64,000 nt of DNA from an uncultured Flavobacteriaceae bacterium. Its GTDB lineage: Bacteria > Bacteroidota > Bacteroidia > Flavobacteriales > Flavobacteriaceae. The translations under genes were made by a program, and so were the position numbers. Each line of letters opens with the position of its first letter. Positions within the stretch are counted from its first letter, which is position 1. Below the pieces are notes generated by a model. The model searched no databases. It was given only the letters and a program-made list of their open reading frames with translations, and had not been told where the DNA came from. Location: the NCBI GenBank assembly GCA_947486785.1, contig CANKUU010000016.1, forward strand, positions 22,581 to 86,580. The letters are read 5' to 3'. Shown piece by piece: positions 57,011-64,000 of this stretch.

Positions 57011-57288
57011 CCCAAGGCATTCACCAAATCATTCTAGTATGCCCGCGTATATTTTATCTAAATCACCTTCTAAAAAACGATTAAAAAAAAAGGCTAAAAT
57101 CTTCTTTTTATGATGTTTAAGAAAACCTGCGCTATAAATTGATGAATCTTTGTACAAAAGACATATATGTATTAAATAACACCCCGTATTTAGCGCTTTA
57201 GATCTATATTCGGAGTTTTGTTTATCTAAAAAATAAAATTATATATCTAAAAATCAATAGATTGAACTACGTCTGAAAGTGCCTATTT

Positions 57289-58008
57289 TTATGCTTGTAT
57301 AATAAAGATTGCGGGTCTTTTGTGAAGGTTTAAAGATGTTTTTTTCCAATCTGAAATGGTTTTTGTGGCGATATACTCTGTCGCAAGGGTAATGTCGCAT
57401 GCAATACAAAGTGAGGTTGTATTAGAAAGCGTTTTCATCATCTCGGCTAGTAGTTTATCATTTCTATAAGGTGTTTCAATGCAAATTTGTGACTGATTTT
57501 GATCTAATGAAGTTTTCTCCATTTTTTTTATCGCTTTTTTGCGTTCAGCAGAATCAATAGGCAAATAGCCTTTAAAGGCAAAGTTTTGCCCATTCATGCC
57601 GCTAGCCATTAACGCTAAAAATATAGAAGAAGGTCCGACTAAAGGCACCACTTGAATGCCTTTTTCATGAGCTATTTTTACCACATCAGCTCCGGGGTCT
57701 GCAATGCCAGGGCATCCAGCTTCTGAAAGAATACCGATATCATAACCTTCTAAGCACGGGTTTAAGTAATCTGGTATGGCTTGTTCTTCAGTATATTTAT
57801 TTAGAATTTCAATGTGTAGGCTTGGCTGTGATTTTTTTGAGCTAATCTTACTTATGGCTCGCCTCGCTGTTTTTTCGTTTTCAACAATATAAAAATCGAT
57901 ATTTTCAATGGCTCTTTTAATAGCTATTGGTAGTACTTCTAAAGGCTCATTTTCGCCTAAAGTAGTAGGTATTAAGTATAGTTTTCCTTTAATATTCTTT
58001 GCGGCCAT
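57289..58008 (-). CDS. RsmI-like tetrapyrrole-methylase-fold methyltransferase
   Basis: This is a 239-residue SAM-dependent methylase of the uroporphyrin-III C/tetrapyrrole methylase fold, in the subgroup of RsmI (16S rRNA C1402 2'-O-methyltransferase). Landmarks are KLYLIPTTLGENEPLEVLP, the SAM-binding ILSEAGCPGIADPGADVV (about 93-110), VVPLVGPSSIFLALMASG and CIETPYRNDKLL. It differs from E. coli RsmI in length and lacks its C-terminal domain, so an rRNA target is only likely. It is the last gene of the dnaA operon, 4 bases after the phosphatase gene. Confidence 0.8.
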   Translation of the reverse strand: MAAKNIKGKLYLIPTTLGENEPLEVLPIAIKRAIENIDFYIVENEKTARRAISKISSKKSQPSLHIEILNKYTEEQAIPDYLNPCLEGYDIGILSEAGCPGIADPGADVVKIAHEKGIQVVPLVGPSSIFLALMASGMNGQNFAFKGYLPIDSAERKKAIKKMEKTSLDQNQSQICIETPYRNDKLLAEMMKTLSNTTSLCIACDITLATEYIATKTISDWKKTSLNLHKRPAIFIIQA

Positions 58009-58012
58009 ATGT

Positions 58013-58471
58013 TTATTTAGTATTCAATTTTAACGATATTGATTGGCATGCTTTGTACAATAGTTGAAAAACAGTTTCGAAACCATCTTCTTCATCATAG
58101 TAAGGGTCTGGCACTTCTTTAAGGTCTAAATCGACTTCATCTAAGATAAGTTTTGTTTTAAAGCGGTCTTTGTCATTTTTAATTTTTGCAACTACATTTT
58201 TATAGTTGCTATTATCCATAACATAAATAAAATCAAATTTGGAAAAATCTTTTGTGGTAAATTGTCGGCATCGTTGGTTTGATATGTCAATGCCGTGCCT
58301 ATGCGCTATGGCAATACTTCTGGGGTCTGGTGAATTTCCTAAATGATAACTACTTGTGCCAGCAGAATCTACTATTACGTCGTTAGGGTTAGTCATACTT
58401 TTTAGAATACCCTCGGCTATAGGTGATCTACAGATATTACCTAAGCAAACCATTAAAACCTTAACAGCCAT
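58013..58471 (-). CDS. Low-molecular-weight protein-tyrosine phosphatase
   Basis: This is a 152-residue phosphatase with the active-site loop C9-L-G-N-I-C-R15-S near the N-terminus and the general-acid motif VPDPYYDEEDGF. Such enzymes act on tyrosine phosphate or phosphoarginine; no BY-kinase is adjacent. It is the middle gene of dnaA-phosphatase-methylase, 6 bases downstream of dnaA, an order I recall from other Flavobacteriaceae. Confidence 0.93.
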   Translation of the reverse strand: MAVKVLMVCLGNICRSPIAEGILKSMTNPNDVIVDSAGTSSYHLGNSPDPRSIAIAHRHGIDISNQRCRQFTTKDFSKFDFIYVMDNSNYKNVVAKIKNDKDRFKTKLILDEVDLDLKEVPDPYYDEEDGFETVFQLLYKACQSISLKLNTK

Positions 58472-58477
58472 TTATAA

Positions 58478-59902
58478 CTAAGAGAATTTTTTGGTAAGAT
58501 CTTCAATATATTTTCGAAACTGTTTATCGGTTTCGGCTAAATTATCAACTGTTTTACAAGCATGTAATACTGTTGCATGATCCCTTTTGCCTATTTGAGA
58601 ACCGATACTTGCTAATGAGGCCTTGGTGAATTTCTTAGCAAAGAACATTGCCAATTGCCTTGCTTGCACTATATGGCGTTTTCTTGTTTTAGATTGTAAG
58701 GTAGCCACGTCCATTTCGAAATAATCTGAAACTACTTTTTGAATGTAGTCAATAGAGACTTCTCGTTTGGTATTTTTAACAAATTTTTCTACTACTTGTT
58801 GGGCTAAATCAATGGTAACCTCTTTTTTGTTAAATGAAGATTGAGCAATTAAAGATATTATGGCGCCCTCTAATTCGCGGATATTGGTCTTAATGTGTTT
58901 TGCGACATATTCAATAATATCATCAGGCATTTCTACACCATCACGATATAATTTATTTTTTAGAATTGAAATTCTAGTTTCATAATCAGGTGTTTGCAAT
59001 TCAGCAGAAAGACCCCATTTAAAACGCGATAACAATCGCTGCTCAATATCTTGCATGTCAACAGGTGCCTTGTCCGAGGTTAATATCACCTGCTTACCAT
59101 TTTGATGTAAATGATTAAAAATATGGAAAAATACATCTTGCGTACCCGATTTACCAGATAAAAATTGTACGTCATCAATAATCAACACATCTATAAGTTG
59201 ATAAAAATGGATAAAATCGTTTCGTGTATTTTTTTTAACAGATTCAATATACTGTTGGGTAAATTTTTCTGCTGATATATAAAGAGCGGTGCGCTCTGGA
59301 TATTTATCTTTAATTTCAACACCAATTGCGTGTGCTAGGTGTGTTTTTCCTAATCCTACACCACCAAAAATAAGTAAGGGGTTAAAAGAAGTACCTCCCG
59401 GCTTGTTGGCAACTGCCATACCAGCTGAACGCGCTAATCTATTAGAATCACCTTCTAGAAAATTATCAAAATTGTAATTTGGATTAAGTTGAGATTCTAT
59501 TTTTATGTTTCGTATTCCGGGTATTACAAAAGGATTACGTAATTCTGGATTTTTAGATTTTACGGGAACATCCATCTCCTGAGGAAAAAGGTTACTTCGG
59601 TTTGAACTTGGTATTTTTTCTGTAAAAGGTTCTTTGTTTCCGTAGGTATTTTCCATACGAATGATATACACTAGTTTTGCGGTTTCACCTAATTCTTTTG
59701 TTAGTGCAACCTTTAAAAGCTTTACATAATGCTCTTCTAACCACTCATAAAAAAATTTACTAGGAACTTGAATACTTAAAGCGTTATCTGTAAGCTTTGT
59801 TGGCTTAATAGGTTCAAACCAAGTTTTGAATGCCTGCGGTTGAATGTTGTCCTTTATAAAGGCAAGACAATTACTCCAAACTGAATTAGCAGTTACGTTC
59901 AT
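58478..59902 (-). CDS. dnaA: Chromosomal replication initiator protein
   Basis: DnaA opens the origin in its ATP form. The 474-residue protein shows domain I (about 1-85), Walker A GGVGLGKT (180-187), Walker B VLIIDDVQF (239-247) and the domain IV box-binding signature GKRDHATVLHACKTV (about 440-454). It is complete. It leads the phosphatase and RsmI-like methylase genes and is divergent from the thioesterase gene over a 209-base gap; I see no cluster of DnaA boxes in that gap (see rejected items). Confidence 0.98.
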   Translation of the reverse strand: MNVTANSVWSNCLAFIKDNIQPQAFKTWFEPIKPTKLTDNALSIQVPSKFFYEWLEEHYVKLLKVALTKELGETAKLVYIIRMENTYGNKEPFTEKIPSSNRSNLFPQEMDVPVKSKNPELRNPFVIPGIRNIKIESQLNPNYNFDNFLEGDSNRLARSAGMAVANKPGGTSFNPLLIFGGVGLGKTHLAHAIGVEIKDKYPERTALYISAEKFTQQYIESVKKNTRNDFIHFYQLIDVLIIDDVQFLSGKSGTQDVFFHIFNHLHQNGKQVILTSDKAPVDMQDIEQRLLSRFKWGLSAELQTPDYETRISILKNKLYRDGVEMPDDIIEYVAKHIKTNIRELEGAIISLIAQSSFNKKEVTIDLAQQVVEKFVKNTKREVSIDYIQKVVSDYFEMDVATLQSKTRKRHIVQARQLAMFFAKKFTKASLASIGSQIGKRDHATVLHACKTVDNLAETDKQFRKYIEDLTKKFS

Positions 59903-60111
59903 TCTATTTTATCCCTTAATCTTGGTTAGTGTTCTAGTTATTCTTGATTGGAAAAAAAGTAGAGGCTTTTCTTATTTCCTACAATGCAAATATGTGAACA
60001 AAAAAGATAATAAAAAAATGAAATATCGTTGATTATTTCTTTTTTTTTTCCCATGAAAAAAAGTCATCTTTTTAACTTGTGTTTTAAGATACAATTTTTT
60101 AGATTTCCAAC

Positions 60112-60519
60112 ATGAGGACACAAGAAATTTCTTTCAGAGTAAGATATGCCGAAACCGATCAAATGGGTGTGGTGTACCATGGTAATTACGCGCAATACTT
60201 AGAGATAGGTCGAGTAGAGTGGTTGCGAGAATTTGGAATTTCTTACAAAAGTATGGAGGAAAGTGGCTTAATGTTACCTGTCATTTCATTGCATATAAAT
60301 TACAAAAAACCAGCAACTTATGATGACCTAATAACTGTGCGTACCACCATAAGAAAATCACCTTCAGTAAAGATCGAATTTGATTTTGAAATTTATAATG
60401 AATTAAGCGAAATTCTTGCTACCGCTAATGTAAGTTTGGCTTTTATTGACAAGTCTAGTAATAGACCTGTTAGGTGTCCAAAATATATTTTAGATGCTAT
60501 AGCTGAAAGTCTTAGTTAA
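60112..60519 (+). CDS. Hot-dog fold acyl-CoA thioesterase (YbgC/FadM-like)
   Basis: This is a 135-residue thioesterase. The 4-hydroxybenzoyl-CoA-thioesterase motif YAETDQMGVVYHGNYAQYLEIGR (about 12-34) includes the catalytic Asp16 and nearby Tyr22-His23. The rest is the hot-dog sheet and ends DAIAESLS. It hydrolyses some acyl-CoA; a Tol-Pal-linked YbgC role is possible but no tol genes are here. It is divergent from dnaA. Confidence 0.9.
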   Translation: MRTQEISFRVRYAETDQMGVVYHGNYAQYLEIGRVEWLREFGISYKSMEESGLMLPVISLHINYKKPATYDDLITVRTTIRKSPSVKIEFDFEIYNELSEILATANVSLAFIDKSSNRPVRCPKYILDAIAESLS

Positions 60520-60925
60520 TTGATGGTTATTTGGCTAGTTAATGTGGATGAATCTTAAAAATATCCAAAATTATTTTGGTGACCTCAGTTTTAAGTTTTT
60601 TATTAAAATTTTTAAAGAGTTAAACTTGCTAGGTTAGCGCTACTTTAATTGGCGTGTAAGCTAATTGTGAGTCTTTTTTTTGGCACCCTCCTTTAATTAT
60701 ACGGCTTAAAGAATTTGTGTTGCGCTTTCTTATAATTCGTTTTGTGACTTTATTTTTATGTTAGTGTCTAGTGCGACCTGTTTATTTTAAGAATTTTTAA
60801 TGGGTGTAGCGGTAACAAAAAAAGACTGTAACACCATATTATTGTGCTTAAAAAAGGAAAAAGGGTAATGGTGATCTGTAAAATCAAAATTTTACAAAGC
60901 ATTTTCTGATATTTTTACCCTGCAT

Positions 60926-60952
60926 GATATTTTACTTTCGCAAGTGAATATC
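60926..60952. repeat. Imperfect inverted repeat in the pre-adhesin gap
   Basis: GATATTTTACTT (60926-60937), loop TCGC and AAGTGAATATC (60942-60952) pair with one bulged T and one G-U pair, a stable hairpin. The part TTTACTT-TCGC-AAGT is similar to the inverted repeat overlapping the ychF promoter (20780-20802). No T-tail, so it is not a normal terminator. Confidence 0.4.
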
Positions 60953-61457
60953 GTCTTAAAAATTGATCTTATAAAGTTGAGTATCGTTTAAAAATATCCT
61001 TTTACTATTGTCACCCACTTTATAAATTATTCAAATTACTCACTTGTAGTTATCTGATTCACTAGAATCTGCCTTGCTCAATATTTAATTTTCGAAATAG
61101 AGTGGTAGATGTCAAGATCTAGCTACTAATTTATTTTTTAGGCTTATTAGGTTTATGTAGATTTCTTTACTGTTTGCTCTACGACTTTAATTTTGATTAG
61201 CTAAGTCTTAAATAGTTGGTTTTTTTTTGTCTTCAACATTTACGCCATTGTTTTTCTATACATGTAGTATAGGCTGTGCCTTTTTTAATGAATATTTTTT
61301 TAAACATTTTTATCGTAGGAAAATACTGATTTTATCGTTGTAAGTAAAATTTAAATTTATTTACTCCAAAATTAGATTCATTTACAACAAAATTTATTTG
61401 TTAGCGTTTGTAAAACATAACTTTATTGATGAGCTATCGTCATTGTGATTCAATATG

Positions 61458-61465
61458 TATTTTTG
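61458..61465 (+). promoter_or_regulatory. -7 element for the adhesin gene
   Basis: TATTTTTG exactly matches TANNTTTG, 26 bases before the ATG at 61492; no TTG lies at the usual -33 distance. The predicted leader is about 20 bases. Confidence 0.4.
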
Positions 61466-61491
61466 ATATATTTTGTAAGAAAAATAATTAT

Positions 61492-64000
61492 ATGATAAAA
61501 TATTTTGTAGTATTTATCTTGTTCTTTTTAAGCGGTGCACTCTCAGCGCAATTAGACGTTAATTTAACACAATCAGAAGCTGTTTGTTCTTCTGATGGTC
61601 GTATAAATGCTGTAGCTTCTGGCGGAGATTCTCCTTATCAGTATCGTATTATAAGTGGTCCAGAATTAAGAGGATATCAAGTTTCTGGTGAGTTTAACGC
61701 CTTACAACCGGGTGACTATGAGGTAGAAGTAAGAGATGCATCTTCAAATTTGGTTTCAAAATCAATTGTAGTGCAGGGTAATTATGAGCTTCCAACATTT
61801 ACGGCAACAATTTTAAAACAGCCTAGCTGTCCAAGTAAATCTGATGGGGAGGTAGAGCTAGATGTTCAAAATGGAAATGAGATTGGAAGTTCTGAATTTC
61901 CTACTTATAAGTATAGAATTATAGATGAGGATACACAAGCGGTAATTTTAGAACAAAACGATAAAACTTTTACTGGTCTTTCAGAAGGTGCTTACACTTT
62001 TCAAATTGAGGATGATTGTCAAAATATAGCCACAGCTACCATTACGTTAGAAAGCCCTAGTTATCCTCCATTAAATGGAGAGGCTTTTTTTAAAGAGAAA
62101 AATAAAACTAGTGCAGAATGTAACTTATATGTAATAGGGTACGCGCCTCAAGGTGGTGGTGCGTTTCCGTTACAGGTTACTGTAAAAAGAGACGATACAA
62201 ATGCTATTGTCTTTAGTGATACAGTTACTCCTGGTAATTCTGGTGATACTCAAGTTGTTCAAATAGGCGATGGGTATATATTTGGCATCAATTATACCAT
62301 AAATGTTGTTGATGATTGTGGAGACACACAAGCGATACCTTTTACATATACACCTGATATAGAGGTGACGAAACAGAAAGCAGAAGCTTGTTCAGATAAA
62401 ACAGTCTTTAATGTTTATCCTTCTTTAGAAGGAGGCTCTGGGCCAAGTTTAAGTGTTCGTTTACCTGTGACTGTTAAATTGGTTAATACGGCAAATAGTA
62501 GTGATGAACATACCTATACAATAACCGACCCCAATGATTTAAATGTAGCAATTCACGAAGACGATATTCAGAATAATGCAAATTACGATATAACATTTAC
62601 AGACGCTTGCGGTGCAACTATGTCTAAAAATTATACCTTTAAGCCATTGCCAGTAACAACTTTTTATACTACTGTTTTTGATGAACGTGGTTGTATGGAT
62701 GGCACAGCGGGTATGGCGTTCGGGTCAAACGATGGTCAAGATTACGTTAAAGTCACTATTAAATCAGGCCCTGCAAGTTTTACCTCTGAGGCTGGTGTTG
62801 TTACCACTTATACCTACCCCAGAGAATATGAAGAAGACGCTTATGTTACCTATTTAACTGGTTTTCCTCCTGGAAATTACGTGGTTGATATTACAGATGG
62901 TTGCCAAACTGGAGAAAATATATCTTTTACAATTTTAGAATCTGAAACCGTTGAGCACGATTTTGATATAGCTTATGAGCCAGGTTGTTCTAATGTAAAT
63001 ACCTTAATTATTAATCCAAAGTTAATAAAAGCTAGAAATAATTCACATTATTATAAAGTAGAAATTAAAAATGCAGTTACTAATGCAACCGTTTTTGAGA
63101 AGCCTCTAAATTTCTTTAATCAGGGCACTCTTGTTAGAGTACCTAATATTCCATCAGGTGATTACCGACTTGATCTTCTTTTTCAAGGAGATGAAAACTG
63201 TGGCTCAGGAAGTAATTTTACTTGTCCGTGCGAACCTCAAACTAAATACATAACAGTACCTGAATACCAAGCTACCTCATTTAGTAGCTTATTCGGTTAT
63301 GTTTGTGAGGAAGGATCAGGAGTCATTTATGCTCAAGGTGCCAATGGTTTAGCACCCTACACCTATGAAATTATTGATTCTAGTATTTCATCAAATATAG
63401 GTCGAGAATCTTCTACTGGAACTTTTACAAATACCGATGAAGGTGTTTATACTGTAAGAGTTACAGATGCTTGCGGTAACTCAGCAGATAGTGCATTTGA
63501 AGTAAAACCGTATTTACCAAATCTAACAGCGACTTGCGACACCTCTGGCACCCGTGTAACCCTGTCTGCAAGTCCTATTCCTAATGCCACTTATACTTGG
63601 ATTAATTCGGCCGGAACAACGGTACAAGAAAGTACTAGTAACCAAATTATTTTTGATCCTTTTAATGCTTCGCAAGCAGGTGAGTACACATTAAAAGTTG
63701 TGGGATCGAATTGTACTATTTATGACGGAAGTATTACTGTGCCTTCTCAACCTTGTGATTCTAGTATAGATATTAGTAAAGCCATAGAATCAGGACCTAC
63801 TTACAATTCAGTAGATAAGACCTACAAAGTAGTTTACAAGATTACTGCGGAAAATACAGGCGGAAATTCCGGATCTTATGATATTACAGACACTTTTCAA
63901 TTAGGTACCGGTATTTCCTTTATTAGTGCGACAGTAGCCTATGGTAATGAAAGTGATGGTACCGATGGTACTATCAGCTCTCCGTTCACTAATGGTGATG
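61492..64000 (+). CDS. Very large secreted adhesin with SprB-like repeats, 3' end outside the window
   Basis: An open frame of 836 codons begins with the ATG at 61492 and has no stop before base 64000. A signal peptide (about 1-20, ending LSAQ) is followed by several modules of about 90-110 residues with cysteines and the SprB-repeat-like pattern C-SDG-I...GGDSPYQYRI...LQPGDYEVEVRDA (first module about 32-85) and DGLAPYTYEI-like ...GVYTVRVTDACG (about 618-665). After about residue 755 a different domain starts, DISKAIESGP...YKVVYKITAENTGG, resembling the DUF11/CNA-B-like conserved repeats of large surface proteins. Gliding adhesins of this family are exported by the type IX secretion system; the required C-terminal signal would lie beyond the window. 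Confidence 0.85.
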   Translation, partial: MIKYFVVFILFFLSGALSAQLDVNLTQSEAVCSSDGRINAVASGGDSPYQYRIISGPELRGYQVSGEFNALQPGDYEVEVRDASSNLVSKSIVVQGNYELPTFTATILKQPSCPSKSDGEVELDVQNGNEIGSSEFPTYKYRIIDEDTQAVILEQNDKTFTGLSEGAYTFQIEDDCQNIATATITLESPSYPPLNGEAFFKEKNKTSAECNLYVIGYAPQGGGAFPLQVTVKRDDTNAIVFSDTVTPGNSGDTQVVQIGDGYIFGINYTINVVDDCGDTQAIPFTYTPDIEVTKQKAEACSDKTVFNVYPSLEGGSGPSLSVRLPVTVKLVNTANSSDEHTYTITDPNDLNVAIHEDDIQNNANYDITFTDACGATMSKNYTFKPLPVTTFYTTVFDERGCMDGTAGMAFGSNDGQDYVKVTIKSGPASFTSEAGVVTTYTYPREYEEDAYVTYLTGFPPGNYVVDITDGCQTGENISFTILESETVEHDFDIAYEPGCSNVNTLIINPKLIKARNNSHYYKVEIKNAVTNATVFEKPLNFFNQGTLVRVPNIPSGDYRLDLLFQGDENCGSGSNFTCPCEPQTKYITVPEYQATSFSSLFGYVCEEGSGVIYAQGANGLAPYTYEIIDSSISSNIGRESSTGTFTNTDEGVYTVRVTDACGNSADSAFEVKPYLPNLTATCDTSGTRVTLSASPIPNATYTWINSAGTTVQESTSNQIIFDPFNASQAGEYTLKVVGSNCTIYDGSITVPSQPCDSSIDISKAIESGPTYNSVDKTYKVVYKITAENTGGNSGSYDITDTFQLGTGISFISATVAYGNESDGTDGTISSPFTNGD

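Larger units (their letters stand above)
60520..61491. other. 972-base AT-rich region before the adhesin gene
   Basis: No credible gene was seen; the longest start-to-stop frames are about 22 codons (for example 60802-60870). It contains an exact inverted repeat TGTAAAAT/ATTTTACA (60877-60884 and 60889-60896), the larger hairpin at 60926-60952 and one DnaA-box-like TGTGGATGA at about 60543. The region is the longest non-coding stretch in the window and may hold regulatory sequence for the adhesin gene or an undetected RNA. Confidence 0.5.

Noticed and set aside
56814..57020. 68-codon ORF on the minus strand over repeat copy B
   Set aside because: The equivalent frame in copies A and C is interrupted and the DNA similarity is not codon-like; the hairpin explains the sequence better than a protein.
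57246..57300. Fourth copy of the dispersed repeat
   Set aside because: A few blocks resemble copy B (GATTGAAC, GCCTATTTTTATGCTTGTA), but alignment needs large gaps and the right part lies at the end of a coding region.
59903..60111. Origin of replication in the dnaA-thioesterase gap
   Set aside because: I found no repeated TTATNCACA-type boxes here; one TGTGGATGA at about 60543 is not enough. Only skew analysis can decide.
60802..60870. 22-codon ORF in the pre-adhesin gap
   Set aside because: Too short, no membrane or motif pattern, no RNA evidence.

Overview
The window is 64 kb of AT-rich chromosome from a member of the Bacteroidota, most likely a (marine) Flavobacteriaceae. The evidence is the gene families (long-form GAPDH, monomeric isocitrate dehydrogenase, DUF4249 and DUF4294 proteins, FecR with ECF sigma factor and TonB receptor, a SprB-like adhesin), promoters of the Bacteroidota type (TTG, 19-21 bases, TANNTTTG), and the lack of obvious Shine-Dalgarno sites. 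No rRNA, tRNA, CRISPR array or intact insertion sequence was seen.

Layout. 1-2.4 kb: the 3' part of a type I restriction gene (hsdR), cut by the window edge. 2.5-6.3 kb: a sulfite-dehydrogenase-like cluster (Tat-exported molybdopterin oxidoreductase, membrane-anchored cytochrome c, fatty-acid-hydroxylase-type enzyme), divergent from a DUF2892 membrane protein across an FNR/CRP-like palindrome. 6.6-15.8 kb: folE, a LolD-type ATPase, small conserved envelope proteins, serA-serC, a LuxC-type acyl-CoA reductase divergent from a ferredoxin, and an agmatinase-family enzyme. 15.9-20.7 kb: a complete ECF sigma/FecR/TonB-receptor surface-signalling operon. 20.9-28.3 kb: ychF, parE-parC-mscL and a second hydroxylase. 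28.3-41.3 kb: mixed housekeeping and metabolic genes (TerC, M14 peptidase, Lrp, DinB, aroB, proline dehydrogenase, ald, M42 aminopeptidase, glycerate kinase). 41.4-45.2 kb: a TonB receptor operon with a DUF4249 lipoprotein and an unknown 150-residue ORF. 45.3-56.8 kb: icd, rplS, trmD, gap, htrA, dapF, mltG and a lysozyme-like protein. 57.3-60.5 kb: dnaA, a low-molecular-weight phosphatase and an RsmI-like methylase in one operon, plus a divergent thioesterase. 61.5-64 kb: the 5' 836 codons of a very large secreted adhesin that runs out of the window.

The most unusual items are: (1) a dispersed, hairpin-bearing repeat in three degenerate copies (9.4, 28.6 and 56.9 kb); (2) the palindrome and class-II-like promoter between the sulfite dehydrogenase and DUF2892 genes; (3) three decayed genes not visible as single ORFs, namely a frameshifted GNAT acetyltransferase beside trmD, a doubly disrupted gene at 37.5-37.9 kb and a short remnant at 28.8-29.0 kb; (4) the open-ended adhesin after about 970 bp of AT-rich non-coding DNA; and (5) a perfect 23-bp inverted repeat overlapping the ychF promoter. 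I see no clearly new multi-gene system. Most of the window is core flavobacterial chromosome. All family calls come from reading motifs; no database search was possible.
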